From Ectocarpus siliculosus (taxonomy: Eukaryota; Sar; Phaeophyceae; Ectocarpales; Ectocarpaceae), in NCBI GenBank assembly GCA_000310025.1, contig FN649741.1, positions 3,584,729-3,648,728 on the forward strand: 64,000 nucleotides of DNA, given 5' to 3'. Below are positions 24,101 through 37,100 of this stretch, piece after piece. The notes below the pieces were generated by a model, which was not told the DNA's origin, ran no database searches, and worked only from the letters and a program-made list of their open reading frames with translations. The stretch's first letter is position 1. Every line of letters begins with the position of its first letter. A program made the position numbers and the translations under genes.

Positions 24101-25872
24101 CTTGCACGTGACGGGCGTACAAACAGGCTGGCTATTCCTCCCATACTTGGTTGGGGTTTGAGCCAGACTTGCGTGTGACGGAGGCTGCGCTCTCGTTCGT
24201 TGCTCGGCGGTCTTGTTTTGGTGTTTGTGGAACCGTCGCCCTTGTTTAGATTCGCCGCTTTCCCTGTCATCTACCGCTCGATTTACCTCTATAGGTATGT
24301 AGTTGTTCGCCGTTTTCGCGTAGGCAGGGTCGGACAAGTAGGGGCCGCGTGCGGGATAAGGTAGGTTCTGTCTTGTCCCTCGAAACGGCGGTGTTGGCAC
24401 TCGCGTTGGTGCGGCGGCGGTGACGGAGTCCTGCAGGAGGACGGCCGGAAGAAAAGAAGAGCCTTCGAATTTCTCAAGCGCGTCCACCTCTACTTCCGGC
24501 CGATGGAAGATCCTCTAGTGTTTTCAATCAAGAGAGAATTGCATACCTCCCAATGAAGGATGTCTTTTTCGGTTCGGGAATGGGAATGGAGTCTCTTCGG
24601 CGCTAGAATAGCTGGTGCGACTCGCTCCGGTCTAGGTTTAAACGCGTGTGCAGTCTGCGATGTCTCTGACACAGCTTGGTGTGTTGGCGTAGGCGGGCTG
24701 CACGTGCAGCAGGCCGAAAACAGTGTGGTGATTTCAAGAGCTTTTGCTTTCGCGTGAATCGGTGCTACCCATGAAGGTAGTTGAGCCTTACCCTACAACA
24801 GCAGTCTTATCGGCGATACATACAATATAACGCTCTCCGTGCGTCATCCCTCGTCCCTATTTAATGCAATACGCAACAGGCACATCGGATCAACCGGCCA
24901 GTGCCAGGACCCTGGACGAGTGTTCAAGGGCAAGAAGATGCCCGGGCGGATGGGGACGGACAGGGTCACGGTTCAAAACCTCAAGATCCTCAAGGTATTC
25001 CCCTCCTGGCTACTTTTCCCGAACGCGACCACTTTTTTGTTGCTGTGTTCGCTTGGTTCTCTTGTTATTTTCTCGTGTACAGCCATACGGTACCCAAAAC
25101 GTATCTTCTTGCTACATGCGCCAACACTGCTGTCACGTTGAAGCATCTTGCTTGTTTCACGGCATCTATCTCCTGTACCGAGAAGCTATGTATGGGGAAT
25201 GGCGCCAGCAAACTCCCGGCAGCACGAAGCACATGGCCCGGTGTGGATGCCCAAGTGTCGCGTGGTCTGACTTCATTCCTCCTCTCGAGAGAAGTTTGGG
25301 AGCGGGCACATCCCGGATTCGTTTTTCCGAAGCGTGTGTTGATCGTATTGTTTCTTCTTCCGCCGCGTGCACACGCACAGATGGATCCGGTGCGAGAGCT
25401 TCTGTTCGTCAGGGGCCACGTGCCGGGTCAAAACGGTGGATTCGTACGCGTCACCGACGCTATCAAGTGAGCCAGCCAGCCAGCCGCGTGCACTACGCAA
25501 TAGGCCCTGGGACCGCTGTTTTTTCTGCGTTTGGCCACACACTTGGATCATGTGTCCTTTGTCTCTCGCGCGTTGTGTGTGTGTGTCGTGTCGTGTCCTG
25601 TCACGTTCCTGTCGAGTGTAGTAGTAGGACTGCTGTCTGCTTTTCGAGCAACATACGCTCTTCTTTCTCTCTCCGTGCCAACGCTGTCCTCTGCCGGTTC
25701 TCGCTGTGTTTTTTTTCTTTTCGACGACCGCAGGGGCGCTGCGTTCCCGTCGGACCCTCCTTTCCCCTCCTTCGTGGCGGTGGCGGAAGGAGACGGGGAC
25801 GACTCGTCCCTGCAGGAGATTTGGTGCCCGCAGGGGGAGGAGGACCCGCTGGAAATTGTTGACGAAGACTGA
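21172..25872 (+). CDS. Mitochondrial-type ribosomal protein uL3, complete, seven exons
   Basis: Bacterial-type large-subunit ribosomal protein L3 that binds 23S-type rRNA near the peptidyl-transferase centre. Exons: 21172-21660, 22152-22235, 22866-22991, 23508-23695, 24880-24994, 25381-25466, 25734-25872; all junctions are GT-AG and in frame, giving 408 aa. Residues 1-45 ([20 protein letters not shown] onward) are basic, lack acidic residues and resemble a mitochondrial presequence. Exon 1 ends [16 protein letters not shown] and joins [20 protein letters not shown]. The L3 signature is exact in exon 4 ([14 protein letters not shown]), followed by [16 protein letters not shown] in exon 5. An acidic C-terminal tail in exon 7 extends beyond bacterial L3. 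Exon 6 could end at an apparent TGA (25468), but GTGAGC there is a strong donor. A plastid destination is the main alternative, although brown-algal plastid proteins need a bipartite signal that is not evident. Confidence 0.92.
23059..23330 (+). repeat. Dispersed ~0.2 kb repeat, copies 3 and 4, in uL3 intron 3
   Basis: Copy 3 (23059-23222) starts ATTAGCATCGACCGCGCTAA after a (TG)n run. A shorter copy 4 starts TCGACCGCGCTAACAAGCTG at 23245, only about 20 bp after copy 3 ends. Both are in the same orientation as the copies at 6-7 kb and lie wholly within the intron. Confidence 0.65.
23713..23930 (-). mobile_element. LINE 3' end with poly-C tail, in uL3 intron 4
   Basis: On the plus strand 19 G precede GCGTACTATTTTGTTCTGCA and a block matching, in reverse complement, the last ~200 bp of the LINE at 36-37.3 kb and of the copy at 62781-63012. 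Only the 3' end is present and it is the most diverged of the three. Confidence 0.7.
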
Positions 25873-26934
25873 GTTTGATCTTCTCTCTCTTTGTGTATGT
25901 GTCTGTGTGTTTTTTTTTTTTTCAGCGCACCGATTTGCATGTTAAGTGAGAGAGAAAGAGAGGAAACGTAAGACAGACCCGTTCTGATTGGAAGATGTGA
26001 GAAGAGAGAAAGAAGGCGCTTGGAAGATGTTGCTGCAGGGTAAATTGCAGAGACAAGGGGACGGGTCCGGTGAAAGGTCAGCTCCCCGTGAAGACCAAAC
26101 ACCTTTGTGCCTACATGTAGATGAATAGATGAACACGTATGTCTTGGACCCACCCGTCCTCGACAGTCACCCGTCCTCGACGGTCGGTCTCAAGGTCTCG
26201 TCAGACAGGATTGCCATTTAGTTGATTGGCACCCTCCCCCCCCACCCGCCCCGCCCCGAGGAGGAGGATTCGAGACGTTCAACGGCCGTGCACAAAAGCC
26301 ATGCGAATGTGATTTGCACCGCGTCTGCCCTCCGTAAGCTTTCATTGCGGTGAAACATGCAATGGGTTGATCTCTAGCAAACCTTGACATTGGTGCTCGA
26401 AGGGAATTACCTCGGAGTCAGATTGTGGCGGCCCCCCCTGTTGTACGGGAGGCCCTGCAGAGTGCAGACAAGCAAACAATCCTGAATCTTCATGGGTGCT
26501 TTCGACTGCTGTGCAACCGCCATGGGAATTGACTCACAGAAACACCAGCCTTCCGTCCAGACAGCAAACCGAATACTCTGCCACCACCGTCACTGCTGGT
26601 CAAGGTAGAACACGACCTTTCACCGGATCAAGCACTAGAGTATAGCCCAGAGGCCTGAAGTCACCATTTTTATGTGAGCTGTGCGAAGAGAGTGAGGGAG
26701 GTAAGGTGCCCGCAGATTTCGGATCTAACGTATGCAGACGCTCGACACTTGAACCTCCAGCGGTGGTGGTTTTTGGGAACCACTTAACCACGCTCAAAGT
26801 AGGCGGAGAGGTGGAGTCGTGGAGTGCCGGGTCGGCCCGAGTCCTTCTCGGTTCTCGGGAAAAAAAAAAACCTACTGAGTCCCGAACCTTTGACAGCCCC
26901 GTCATTTTTGAAACGCCTGTGGCCTGTGGATGTA
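25873..26934. other. Intergenic stretch between uL3 and the DNA transposon
   Basis: Presumed 3' untranslated region of the uL3 gene followed by non-coding sequence. A short direct repeat of CACCCGTCCTCGAC occurs at about 26150-26185. No gene recognised. Confidence 0.4.
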
Positions 26935-26961
26935 CAGTGGGGGGCCCTCTATAGTGCCGGT
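26935..26961 (+). repeat. Left terminal inverted repeat of pogo-like element
   Basis: The 27 bp match the reverse complement of 30578-30604 without mismatch. The preceding TA at 26933-26934 is one half of the target-site duplication. Confidence 0.95.
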
Positions 26962-27190
26962 TGAATAGTGCCAACTGCCGGTATAGTGCCGGTAAAATCT
27001 CTCCACACAGAAAGCGCCCTCAATAGTGCCAAACGGCACTATTGAGGGCGGGCCTGGTATAGTGCCGGTTGGGCACCACGTCAGCCCGCAATAGTGCCGG
27101 TTCACACACGCACGCACACACACCACCACACTCCCAAAATACAGACACCGTGCTGCTGCAGTCCAACACAGCTCTACGCAGAGGCGCACC

Positions 27191-30068
27191 ATGCCGTGTG
27201 CGGAAGGTGAACTGTGCCTTCAACAGAACAGAACGCCGAAGGCCCCTCATGGCCACGTCTGCAAGGGAGGATGTGGCGGGCGGCTCCATAGCACTTGCGG
27301 CAGCGTGGAGGGTGACTTCGAAACATCCCGCATCTGCAGTTCTTGCGTCGCTGCTAAGACTGGCAAGCGCAAAGCGACCGCAGCTGGGGTTGATGCTGGG
27401 GCAGGACCATCTAAACGTCCGACAGAGAAAGGGGGGGGGAAGAAGGCTTCTCGCGCGCGGCTGAGCAACGCTGACAAGGTTGAGGTCCTCAAGCTGCTGG
27501 ATGCCAAGATTTCTCATGAGCAGATAGCAGATCGCTTTAAGTGCTCGGAACGGCTGGTCCGCAAGGTGAAAGCTGAACGGAAGGAAGTGGAGGCTAAGGC
27601 AGCTGCAGGCGACGGAAGCCAGAAAACCGCACGCAGAGGAGACTTTCCGGAGGTAGGTAGAGTACACGACATGCCTGGCAATTTCCTCTCGAACGTTGTT
27701 TTTCCCCGCCATTTTTCAAAAATGCCCTCATGTCGCCGATTTCTACTGCTGTACCTTTTTTTTTTTTGCTCTTCCTTGTTTCTTTGCCTTTCCCTTTTCG
27801 TCTTTTCGTATGTATCATATGGTGTTTTTTTTTTTCATGTCACCTCCTTTTTTTCTTTCTCTTTGCCTTTTTTTGTTATGTCTTTGGCCTTTGAGGTCCT
27901 CGATGTCCACACTCATAGACCTTCCGATTATTTGTCCTTGAAATTGAAAGAGCACTGTTGTGTACATATTCGCACCCGCTTTTTTTTCAAAACAAACAAG
28001 CAGATGTAAGCAGATGTAGCCTGTACGAGCGTCTCCTCGCAACTTTCCCTTTCCCCTCCCGCAATTTTTTCTTTCCGGGTGTAGTGGCACTTAAAAAACA
28101 TCAGCTTTGTTTACGGTGTACCGCGGCGTCGTCCCTCGTATCTGCGCCGCGCAGTGTAGATGCTTACGTTTGAAACTAATCGTTGGTCGCTTGAACCTCT
28201 GCATTGTATACTCTTTTTCGCCGGCAGGTGGATGAGATAGTTATTGATCTGCTCGATAAAGCCCGGAAGGCCAAGATGCCCGTCACACGGGACGTACTTC
28301 GAAGCTTCGGCCGTTCCACCGTGGCAACCCTGCTCGCTGAGCCCGCTACTTCTGCAGCAGTGAGGGCGAGGGTCGAGGACTTCAAGGCCGGTGAAAAGTG
28401 GGCCAAGAACTTCGTGAAGCGCAACAAGGTGCTGAGTGCGAGACTTCATGGCGAGGCTGGTAGTGTCGACCCAGCGGCCATCGAGAAGGGCATGGAGGAA
28501 GTCAGGAGCCTTTGCGCGAAGTACCCAGCTAGGTTCATCTTCAACGTGGACGAGACAGGCATCCAGTGGAAGCTTATGCCCAGGCGCACGTATCTTTCCT
28601 CCTCGGAGGACCGCAAGAAGGCGCGGGGCTCCAAGAGCATGTACTTCAAGGATCGGATGTCTGCCATCATGTGCAGCAACGCCGACGGCACTGCAAAGGT
28701 GGACATGGCCATCATCGGGAGGTCGAAGGTGCCTCGCTGCTTCACGGACGCGCCTTCACCTCTGAAGTACTTCTCGCAGGCCAACGCGTGGTCTGACTCC
28801 GCGACGTTCCTCAAGTGGTGGCTTGAAGTCTTCCTCCCGTTCATTCGGCGCTTCACTCACGAAAAGGTGCTGCTCCTGATGGACGGCTGCTCCTCTCACG
28901 GCGATCTCGTTGATGATCGTGGGCAAGTTACCATCAAGTTCTATCCTCCGAACTGCACCAGCCTGCACCAGCCCATGGACATGGGGATCATCGCGAAGAC
29001 GAAGGTCCTCTACAGGAAGGAGCTGCTCGACGTGAAGGCATCCACAATGTTGGTCGCTGAGACCCTTCGCGCCCAGGCCAAAGCCAGTAAGATGAAGGCC
29101 GGGACGATGGGGCTGGCGCAGGGGCACCAACCTCACCTACGGGACGCCGCTGAACTTCTTCAGAAAGCATGGGGCAGCGTCACTCCCCAGGACATCGCCA
29201 GGTCAGGTTTGAACATGTTCTGTTGCTATGTAGATGCTTCAACTCGGGCGGTGGTGCTAGCACAATAGCTTTGGTGGCACGTTTCGTGGCAGAGGTGGTA
29301 CGGATTTTTTTTGAGAAAGTTTCCTGCAGGGGCATCCCTCGTTTGCAATAAAAATTTCCTCTTTTTTTGCATGCGGATGAAGTCAACTTCTGCCGCTGGG
29401 TCCGTCTAATATCTGCGTTGCACTCAAAAACGGATGCGGTTCGTATTCTCGGCAACCCCGCGACCAGGTGCTTTGTCAAAGCCGACACGCTTCCGCAGGA
29501 GATGGCGGCTGAGCTCACCAACCTCCACGGGAAAACCCAGGCCCGCATCCACGAGCCTGCGTTGAGGTCCCTCACGAAGAGTGTCCACTCGTTGAGCACG
29601 AGCGTGCACGACGCGCAGCAGCAGGGGTCTCGCATCGAAGACGAGGACCTGAGTGAAATGTTCGCAGAACTCAACATCTCACCCGGAGAGCCTGCCCCGG
29701 AGGAGGCGGTGGACTTAGTTCAGGCGTGGGCTACCATCGAGGATGACGATGACGTGGTGGAGGCTTTTCGACAGGATGCAGCGGACGAAATGACGGCACA
29801 GCTAGCGGGAACGCGCCTATCTACCTGCCGCGAGGAGGAATCCGAAGATGAGGCGGACAGTGATCATGAGGACACGGGGGGCGGCCGCCGCGCCCCACCG
29901 GCTTACGGTGAACTGTCTTCTCACTTCGGCGTCCTGGAGGTGGCCGCGCGGGAGAGTGGAAACGGGGACGCTGCGTTCCACCTATCGAAAGCGAAGATGG
30001 CGATGATCGCGGCGCATGCCGCTAAGGGCGTGCGCCAGACAGACATGAGAGAGTTTGTTGATGAGTGA
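27191..30068 (+). CDS. pogo/Tigger-type DDE transposase, three exons
   Basis: Cut-and-paste transposase acting on the TIRs of its own element. Exons 27191-27652, 28228-29201 and 29468-30068 join in frame to 678 aa. The N-terminus has a Cys/His cluster (HVCKGGCGGRLHSTCG then ICSSC), possibly a zinc finger. Around residues 95-135, NADKVEVLKLL and HEQIADRFKCSERLVRKVK form a psq-like helix-turn-helix. A CENP-B-like HTH follows (GEKWAKNFVKRNK). The DDE triad is visible: FNVDETG (D262), LLLMDGCSSH (D373) and LHQPMDMG (D405), giving the pogo-like D-D-D arrangement. Exon 3 starts with the family motif IARCFVKA across the splice site. The C-terminal third is acidic and ends in a motif APPAYGELSSHFG, also present in the deleted element at 45 kb. 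No frameshift or nonsense codon was seen. Confidence 0.92.
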
Positions 30069-30577
30069 GGGGGGGACAGCTATACCGCAGTTTTTTTCTT
30101 TTTGTTTTGTTTTATTTTTGTCCGCTTCGTTGCTGGCGCGTTTATTGGTTTTGTTGGCGTGTCTCATCACGCAACATCGTAGGGAGGCAGCGAGGAACGT
30201 GATATTTTTTCAAGTATACTAAGTTGCACGGACGGGAGCTGTACACGGGGTTTGGCTCCGAAGGTGAATTCTGCGCGTGCATGCGGGAATGGTTTCGCGG
30301 CAAACTCAGCTATCAGAGTGGAACCCACATTTGTCTCAGAAAAGGCTGCCCCTGCCGCCCACAAAGTATATTCACCACACTCGATCCACATGCTACTCTG
30401 TTGGCCTCGCAAATGGTAAGCGATACCCCATGAACTCAAACAGCAGTGCCTCAGTAGTGCCAGACCGGCACTACTGAGGGATATCGATCACCCAAATAGT
30501 GCCGTTTGGCACTATTGAGGCACTATTCCCAGTTGTGCCGGTGCCCGCTATAGTGCCGGTGAACGCCCTGCGCACGT

Positions 30578-30604
30578 ACCGGCACTATAGAGGGCCCCCC
30601 ACTG
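30578..30604 (-). repeat. Right terminal inverted repeat of pogo-like element
   Basis: Perfect inverted copy of the left TIR, followed by TA at 30605-30606. Confidence 0.95.
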
Positions 30605-30606
30605 TA

Positions 30607-31190
30607 CGCATAATCCCACCTCCAACCTCAGTGCGCTGGGAATGGGACGATTAGACTAGACTAAGTGGAAGAGCGTATTGGTTCCGCCGGCGTCACTGAA
30701 CTTTCTCATGTGCGAGAACTTCAACATGTTCAACATGTCTCCTTGAGTCCGTGGCAAAGTACTCTTGTGTACAATCTACAGTCTGCTGTGTGTGCGGACT
30801 ACATTATTAGACTCTATGCACCGTATTTTGGTCCCAAGCTGTGCCCGTACCGCAAACGGTAGTTGCCAGCCACTGCTGTTATTGTCTAGATAGTAAAGCA
30901 AGCGGTCGGTGAGAGGCGCGGAGAGCGACGGAAGAGCAGCGGCAACGGTGTGCTCGAGGGACGCTGACACAAACACATGAACAACGAACAAGCGGCGGTG
31001 TCCGGCAATAGAGGACAATACGAAACAGGTGCGCCCAATTGAATACAACAGCCACACAACAAAACCAGCCTACACTGTTGTATGTAACAGAGAGTGTCAA
31101 CGGGCAAGTCTTTCAAGCTACCAAAGCGATTATTTTGCCGTCGTCGTTTTTCTCTGCAGTGACGCACCTTCCTTGCCAAGCTATTCGGCT
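30607..31190. promoter_or_regulatory. AMT2 upstream region
   Basis: 584 bp between the transposon's TA duplication and the AMT2 start codon; by position it must hold the AMT2 leader and proximal promoter. No defined regulatory element could be recognised. Confidence 0.3.
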
Positions 31191-34100
31191 ATGGAGGCGA
31201 ACGTGACGGAGCTATGGCGGATTGTTGAGTCGCTGCAGGTGGAGCTCAACTTGCTAAGGGCGAACTCGACGCCGTCCATTGCGGACTCAACCACTGATCA
31301 GCTCGATTCACTACAGGCGGAGTTCGACTCAATGGAGACGGATATGAACGTGATGTGGCTCATGGTGGGGTCCATTCTGGTCGTGCGTGAGTATTATGGA
31401 ACCAATCGGCGACGTTGTACATATTGTCTACTACTGCAAGCAGATGCAGCCCAAAGCACGAATGCTCAACGTGTCAGCTCTCTTATTATGGAGGGACCAA
31501 CGGTGCGATCCCCAGGCCCATTGAATCCTACCCCGGCGAAATAGCGCGACTTCTGTAGTGAAAAATTCTCAGTGCAGTCTGAGAACCAAGTTGCAAACAA
31601 GGTGAACCCACAACTAACCAAGTCAAAGGGAAGGTCCGCGCCGCGCATTTTGCTTGGTTGTGGCATATCAATCGGTTGAGGTTGCCATGCCATTGCTCAA
31701 GCACCGCCAAAACATGTGGATTTGATTTGCCAAGCGCGTCCGTTCTTCCGCTCGCGAACTCTCCAAACTGGAATGTCTCTTGTACTGCTGTTTGCATGTC
31801 GCTCGACTCCCTCGTAGTCATGCAGGCAGGATTCGCCATGCTTGAGGCTGGCTCTGTTTGCGAAACGCACGTAAAAAGCGTACTGGTCAAGGTTAGTGTA
31901 TGGTCGTTGCGTAACTTCGTAGATTTCTTCGTCGACTTCTTCGTACAGCGTCAGAGCACCTGTTTCTCTGTTGGCTATAGATTTTGTCCCGTCGCACTCA
32001 GGATATAACACGGCTTCTGTAATGTCGTCGACTTCTTGTTCGATCTTACTTCCCTAGTTACCAGGAGGGTTACAATGATGTTTTCAAATTACTCTCGAGA
32101 TCCAGGCGTACACAAGGTCGTGGATACGTCGCTGTCTCGCCATTTTGCTCTGGTCGTGGAAGTATCTGGGTCTCGATGGAGCTCCACCTGTGCCTTGCCT
32201 TTTCGGGCATCAAAGGGTTAGGTTTTCCGGTTGTCTGGGTGCCCTGAAGTCCCTCGTGTGAAAGCTGTTCCTCCTTGGATCATGTCCCAGATGGAAAAGC
32301 CTACATAGTTAGACTGACAGACCCTTGAAGGCGCGCAACGTGATTTTACATACGCTCATAGCCCATCTCGGGGTGTCGCGATTCACGGGCGTTCGATCAG
32401 AAATGACACGCAACGGACGCGTTGGCAGTACGTAGCCCTCACCGACATAGTTGCAGGTCTAGCCTCGCGGACTCCTTGTTCGTAGGGGGGTGTCGCCGAT
32501 TGGTCCCCAGGAGTGATAATCTGTAGTGATACCTACTGTAGCTCTGCCGTTCACCAGTAAAATTCTACTATAGTTGTTCGTGTCGGAAACTTTGCCATAG
32601 TTTCCGTCGAAGATGTCCAGCCACTTCCTTGCTCGTACGGACGGGGGCGGGCCGCAGCAAACGATCCTGCAAAACACACACCGCCGCCTCACCATGGGAA
32701 ACTCTTTCAACTGTTGTTCTGTTTTTCTTCTTGAAGAACCTTCTGGATCTGGCCGTAGCTGCTGTCATGTGGTGGTCGATCGGGTGGGGGATCGCCTTTG
32801 GTGAAGAGACTGAACATGGCGAGTTTAACCAGTTTGCCGGGCCTGTATCGTTCTTCTTGCGAGGTGGGGGATTCATCGACGAATCTGGGAACTACGGTAC
32901 CACCGAAGGATACACCTGGGCACTGTGGCTTTTCCAGGTACTTAGACTACAGGCATAGTTTTTTTTCTCTCCGGGAAGACGGCACAAGACATTGATGCGT
33001 TTTATTCAACGTATATTTCCGATGATTGGTGGACACGTTTCCAGGCGATTATCTGCCATGTGTCTGATACAGAGGTATGCGTAAGTCACACACCCGATCC
33101 GGTGGCACCGAAATCAATTTGTTGTACGTGGCTCACAATGAGACTCTCAATGTGTTTCTGGGAGATATGAGAAGGAAGCGGGCACCATAGAGGACCAGAG
33201 GTTTGGGGTGTCGTCCTCGACGGCGACGTGTACCACGGCGCACCTTTTCCTAATTGGAACGCGTTTGACTAACACGTGGTGATTCGTGCGTTGGCACTGT
33301 GCCGCTGCTGCTATTGCTGCTGTTCGCGTCTCTGGCCTTCGGGAACGAATAGTGGAGCTTCTCGGGAGCAGCTGTGACAATGTGAGGAAGGGTGTGTCCT
33401 TTGCATCGCTCACGGGATTTCTGTTCGTGGCAGATCGCACTGTGCAGAAGGAGAGGGAAGGCGGGCGTTAAATTTCATTTGTCTTGAATCGAATTCCGGT
33501 GACAGGCTGGGGTCGATGGAGAAGTGGGAGGCGGAGTGTCTTTGTACCAAACTTCTTCAATCGTGGTCATCAGTAGGTCGGCTGACATTGAGGGCGATAT
33601 TCTGCATCCGTGGAGGAACCGCGGGCAACAGATCAGCGTACACCGTACTAGAAGACGAGGTGATTTTTTTCGTTGAGTCGATGAAATTCCTTCCTTTCGC
33701 GCGTCTGAAACAGAGAATGGTCACACAATGCGCGTTGTGCATTTCTTCCATTCACACGACCGACCCCACACCGTTGAGCGCCCGTTCACGCTCGCGGCTG
33801 ATAGAACGGAGCGTTTCGCTCTTTCTCGACCTTCTGCCTGTGTACTGTGTTTTCGGCCGTTATTATCTTGTCTGGCTTTCCCCAACACATCAGTGTCAGC
33901 GGTGCAGTGGGGCTGCGAATCACGATGCCTGCATACATCATGACAGCTCAGGCCATCGTTGGATTAATCTACCCCGTGGTGAGTGAAAAGGGGGAATCCG
34001 AGAGTATCTAGCAGAGGATTTCCTCCATTGTTGGAAATAGCAGTATTGGAATGGAGCCGTTGCCCGTCTCAAATGGTCCAATGGCTCGAACATAACGTAA

Positions 34101-37100
34101 GCAATAGGTGACCCAAGTGCAAGGGACTCCGCGGGTTGAATACCCCCGCTTCCTCCCCCGCGACTTCACGAAAAGGGGAACGGTGACACTTTGCAAGGTG
34201 TAACTATTTTTCTCCTGCCAGCGCGTGAACCCGGCAGATTTTTCGTTTGGCAGTTCTCTCGGCAGCCTTCTCAATGCATTGTTCCTCACTCTTCTGTGAA
34301 AACTGACGGTGAGATGTACTCCGGCCGTTAGACCCTGCCCATGTACACACAATCATGCATTCAAACTCGAGTCGTATTATTCAAGCGTCATCTTAAGCTA
34401 CTTTGAAGGTCACTGAAGACTGAGGCGCCTTTGAGGACAACATATACATACTGTTGAATATTGGATGGGAAGTTTGTTGATAGATCGGTATGAAAGGCAC
34501 CTGCGGTTTGCGCATTGTGTAGCGCTTGTTTTTTTTTGCATCTAGAAGTACATAGGTCTCGGCATAACAGTTTCCTGAAAGAGCTGAAGCCTCGTGCTAC
34601 ACAAATGTTCTGTGTGCTCGTCAATATATTTGGCAGGTGGTGAGATGGGGCTGGAACTCCCATGGATGGGCATCCGCTTGGTCAAGTACCAGGGACGACC
34701 TTCTCTTCGGCTGCGGGGTTATCGACTTTGCGGGCTCGGGGGTGGTAAGTTGGGAAGTATATGTAGGTTTATGATGTTGGCTCTCACGTGCGGAGGGTTG
34801 CTTGTTGTGCGCGCGTGCTCGTCCTAGTCCTAAGGCCCACGAGCTATTCGTTGCGCTATCGATGTCGTTTGGACCAAACCCACACCCACCTCGTCAAACG
34901 CCCATTGTTCCCTATCGACGGTCCCTACGCCACTTGAGAACAATATTCATTCCTCAGGTCGGGTTTGACTTCGTTCTCCACCGTCAAAACCAGCTTCTGG
35001 CACGAGGCCTTTGTTGCCTCGATGGGGATTCACTCGGCGAGTGCCGCCCAGCTTGGTCCAACCCCTTGGCTTGCTGGGACTCCTTCGCAACAGAAATATG
35101 CTATTACTTCTTGTCCTTAACCATCTTTGTCATGTCTGCCTCGTGTCCTGTATCCACACAACACGACAAAGGTCCACACTACCGGAGGAGTGGCCTCCCT
35201 TGTGATGATGATTCTCATAGGGCCGCGCTTGGGCCGTTTCTCTGGTGGCATGTCCATACAAACAACGGAGGAAAGCGTCATCATTCAGGCATGCACGTAG
35301 GCTACTCCCGGTACCCCAAGGATACAGTCCGCAGTACACACCCAAATCTTCGTTGCCTCTACTGGCAGAGGTATCACTGACCGAGTGAAGGGGTGGTTTT
35401 CTGACTGTGTTAGCTTCAAGTTAACTCACAGTACTCTGTTCCGGAGATACTTTTGAAAAGGATGCACCAAAAAAACTGCAGACACATCATTTTACAGCTT
35501 GTGAAATCCTGGCTCTGTTGATGCTCCAGGACGAGATGACTTCTCCAGCCAATCAATCATCGTTCGACATTTGTTTTGGCTTGTTGGTGCATGATGAAGG
35601 AAACAGTGTCTGTGTGCAGAGACAGCCCCGCACGACCGAAGCCATCACGCGCCACAAGCCATCACACGACCGAAGCCATCACGCGCCACAAGCAAGCGAA
35701 GCACAGATTTTGCGTGGAGAGTTGGAAGCGATCTTGAGCTTCACCAGGTTAGGTCTTCGAATGCAGAGGAGTTTGTGACGAAGAAATTCCTCGCGCCGCC
35801 ACTTTGTCTGTTCTCCGTCGTTCTCAAACAAACCGCTGCAACCGACACCAACTGCCGCTGCCGTCATGGCCGTAGACGCTGGGGGCTTTCCTGCTATGGG
35901 TGGGTTGGTACGGGTTCAACGGCTGCAGGTGAGTGGGTGCCGCATCTAGGAGCAACCACCGGATGGCAGTCGGTATCATGACACGGTATAAACACCAGCA
36001 ATATGCTTACCCGTGATCGCCCTTGCCTCACCGCTATTGCCCGGCTTTGGAAATGACGTTCCCGCCGCAGTCCTTTCCCGCCGCCCCTACCGTCCCTGGG
36101 AGAAAACAGAAGAGTATAGACGGAAATGGGGGGTCGAAGAGCTTGCAGTAGTGGATCAGAACACGTATGCCGAACTAGGGATCGCAAGAAACTGCTCGTG
36201 GAATGCCTACATGTCCAAGGTAGCGGAAAAGGGCAAAGCAAGAGCAGGGAAGCTGCACCCTATACTCGCAAACCGGCACCTCGCATCAAATTGACGGTTG
36301 AAGAGAGTAATCGTACCGCCGCTTGTACGCCGGAGAAGTATGGGAAGGAAATAAGAAGGTAGTCAAAGAGCTCGAGGCGGCGCGGATGAAAGCAGCGAAA
36401 ATCGTCCTAGGATGCTCCAAGCGCACAAGTAATGCAGCCTTCAGGGCAAAACTGGGGATCCGATCCCTACGATCGGGAAGAGACGCAAGGAAGCTGACAT
36501 GGCACTATTGCATGTGCGGTATGGGAAATGAGAGGTTACCGAGAATAGCTTGGGAGGCGGAGTGGGCAAACAAGAAGAGGGGTAGACAACCCACGGAGTG
36601 GGTCAAGAAAGTTGTAGGTGACGTATGGAAGGGGTTCGAAATTGACGAAGGCGATACGCTGGATACGGAGCGTCAAAAAGGGTCCAAGGAGANNNNNNNN
36701 NNNNNNNNNNNNNNNNNNNNNNNNNNNNNNNNNNNNNNNNNNNNNNNNNNNNNNNNNNNNNNNNNNNNNNNNNNNNNNNNNNNNNNNNNNNNTACATGGA
36801 CCGATGGATGCAGGGACAAAACTGAAGGTCAAATTCAGGACTGGGGATATTTACCGTCGAGAACGTAGACGAATATTTAGGAAGGTAAACGATGAAGACG
36901 ATAAGTTCAAATGTGAATGCGGTTCCGAGTGCGAAGACCGGGTTCATGTAGTTGTGGAATGTCGGTTGTACAAAAAGGAGAGGGAAGTGCACATGACCGA
37001 GCTGGGAAAAGTAGGAGGAAGATACATGGAGATGTTTGGGGCATGGAATAGCCAGGAGAAGACGGTAGCTGTACTGGGGCATAGGAAGTGGGTTGGAAGG

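Larger units (their letters stand above)
26935..30604 (+). mobile_element. Complete pogo/Tigger-like DNA transposon
   Basis: Tc1/mariner-superfamily element of 3670 bp. Its termini are 27-bp perfect inverted repeats starting CAGTGGGGGGCCCTCTATAG, and each end is flanked by the dinucleotide TA, the canonical target duplication of this superfamily. Next to both TIRs lie several copies of TAGTGCCGG and its inversion, some paired as hairpins (AGTGCCAAACGGCACT near 27035, and near 30510), probably transposase-binding sites (inference). It encodes one transposase in three exons. The perfect TIRs and open frame argue for a recent insertion. It lies 586 bp upstream of the AMT2 start codon. Confidence 0.93.

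Noticed and set aside
25468-25470. TGA as the stop codon of uL3 exon 6
   Set aside because: The TGA overlaps a strong GTGAGC donor; splicing to 25734 continues in frame to a natural stop with a plausible acidic tail.
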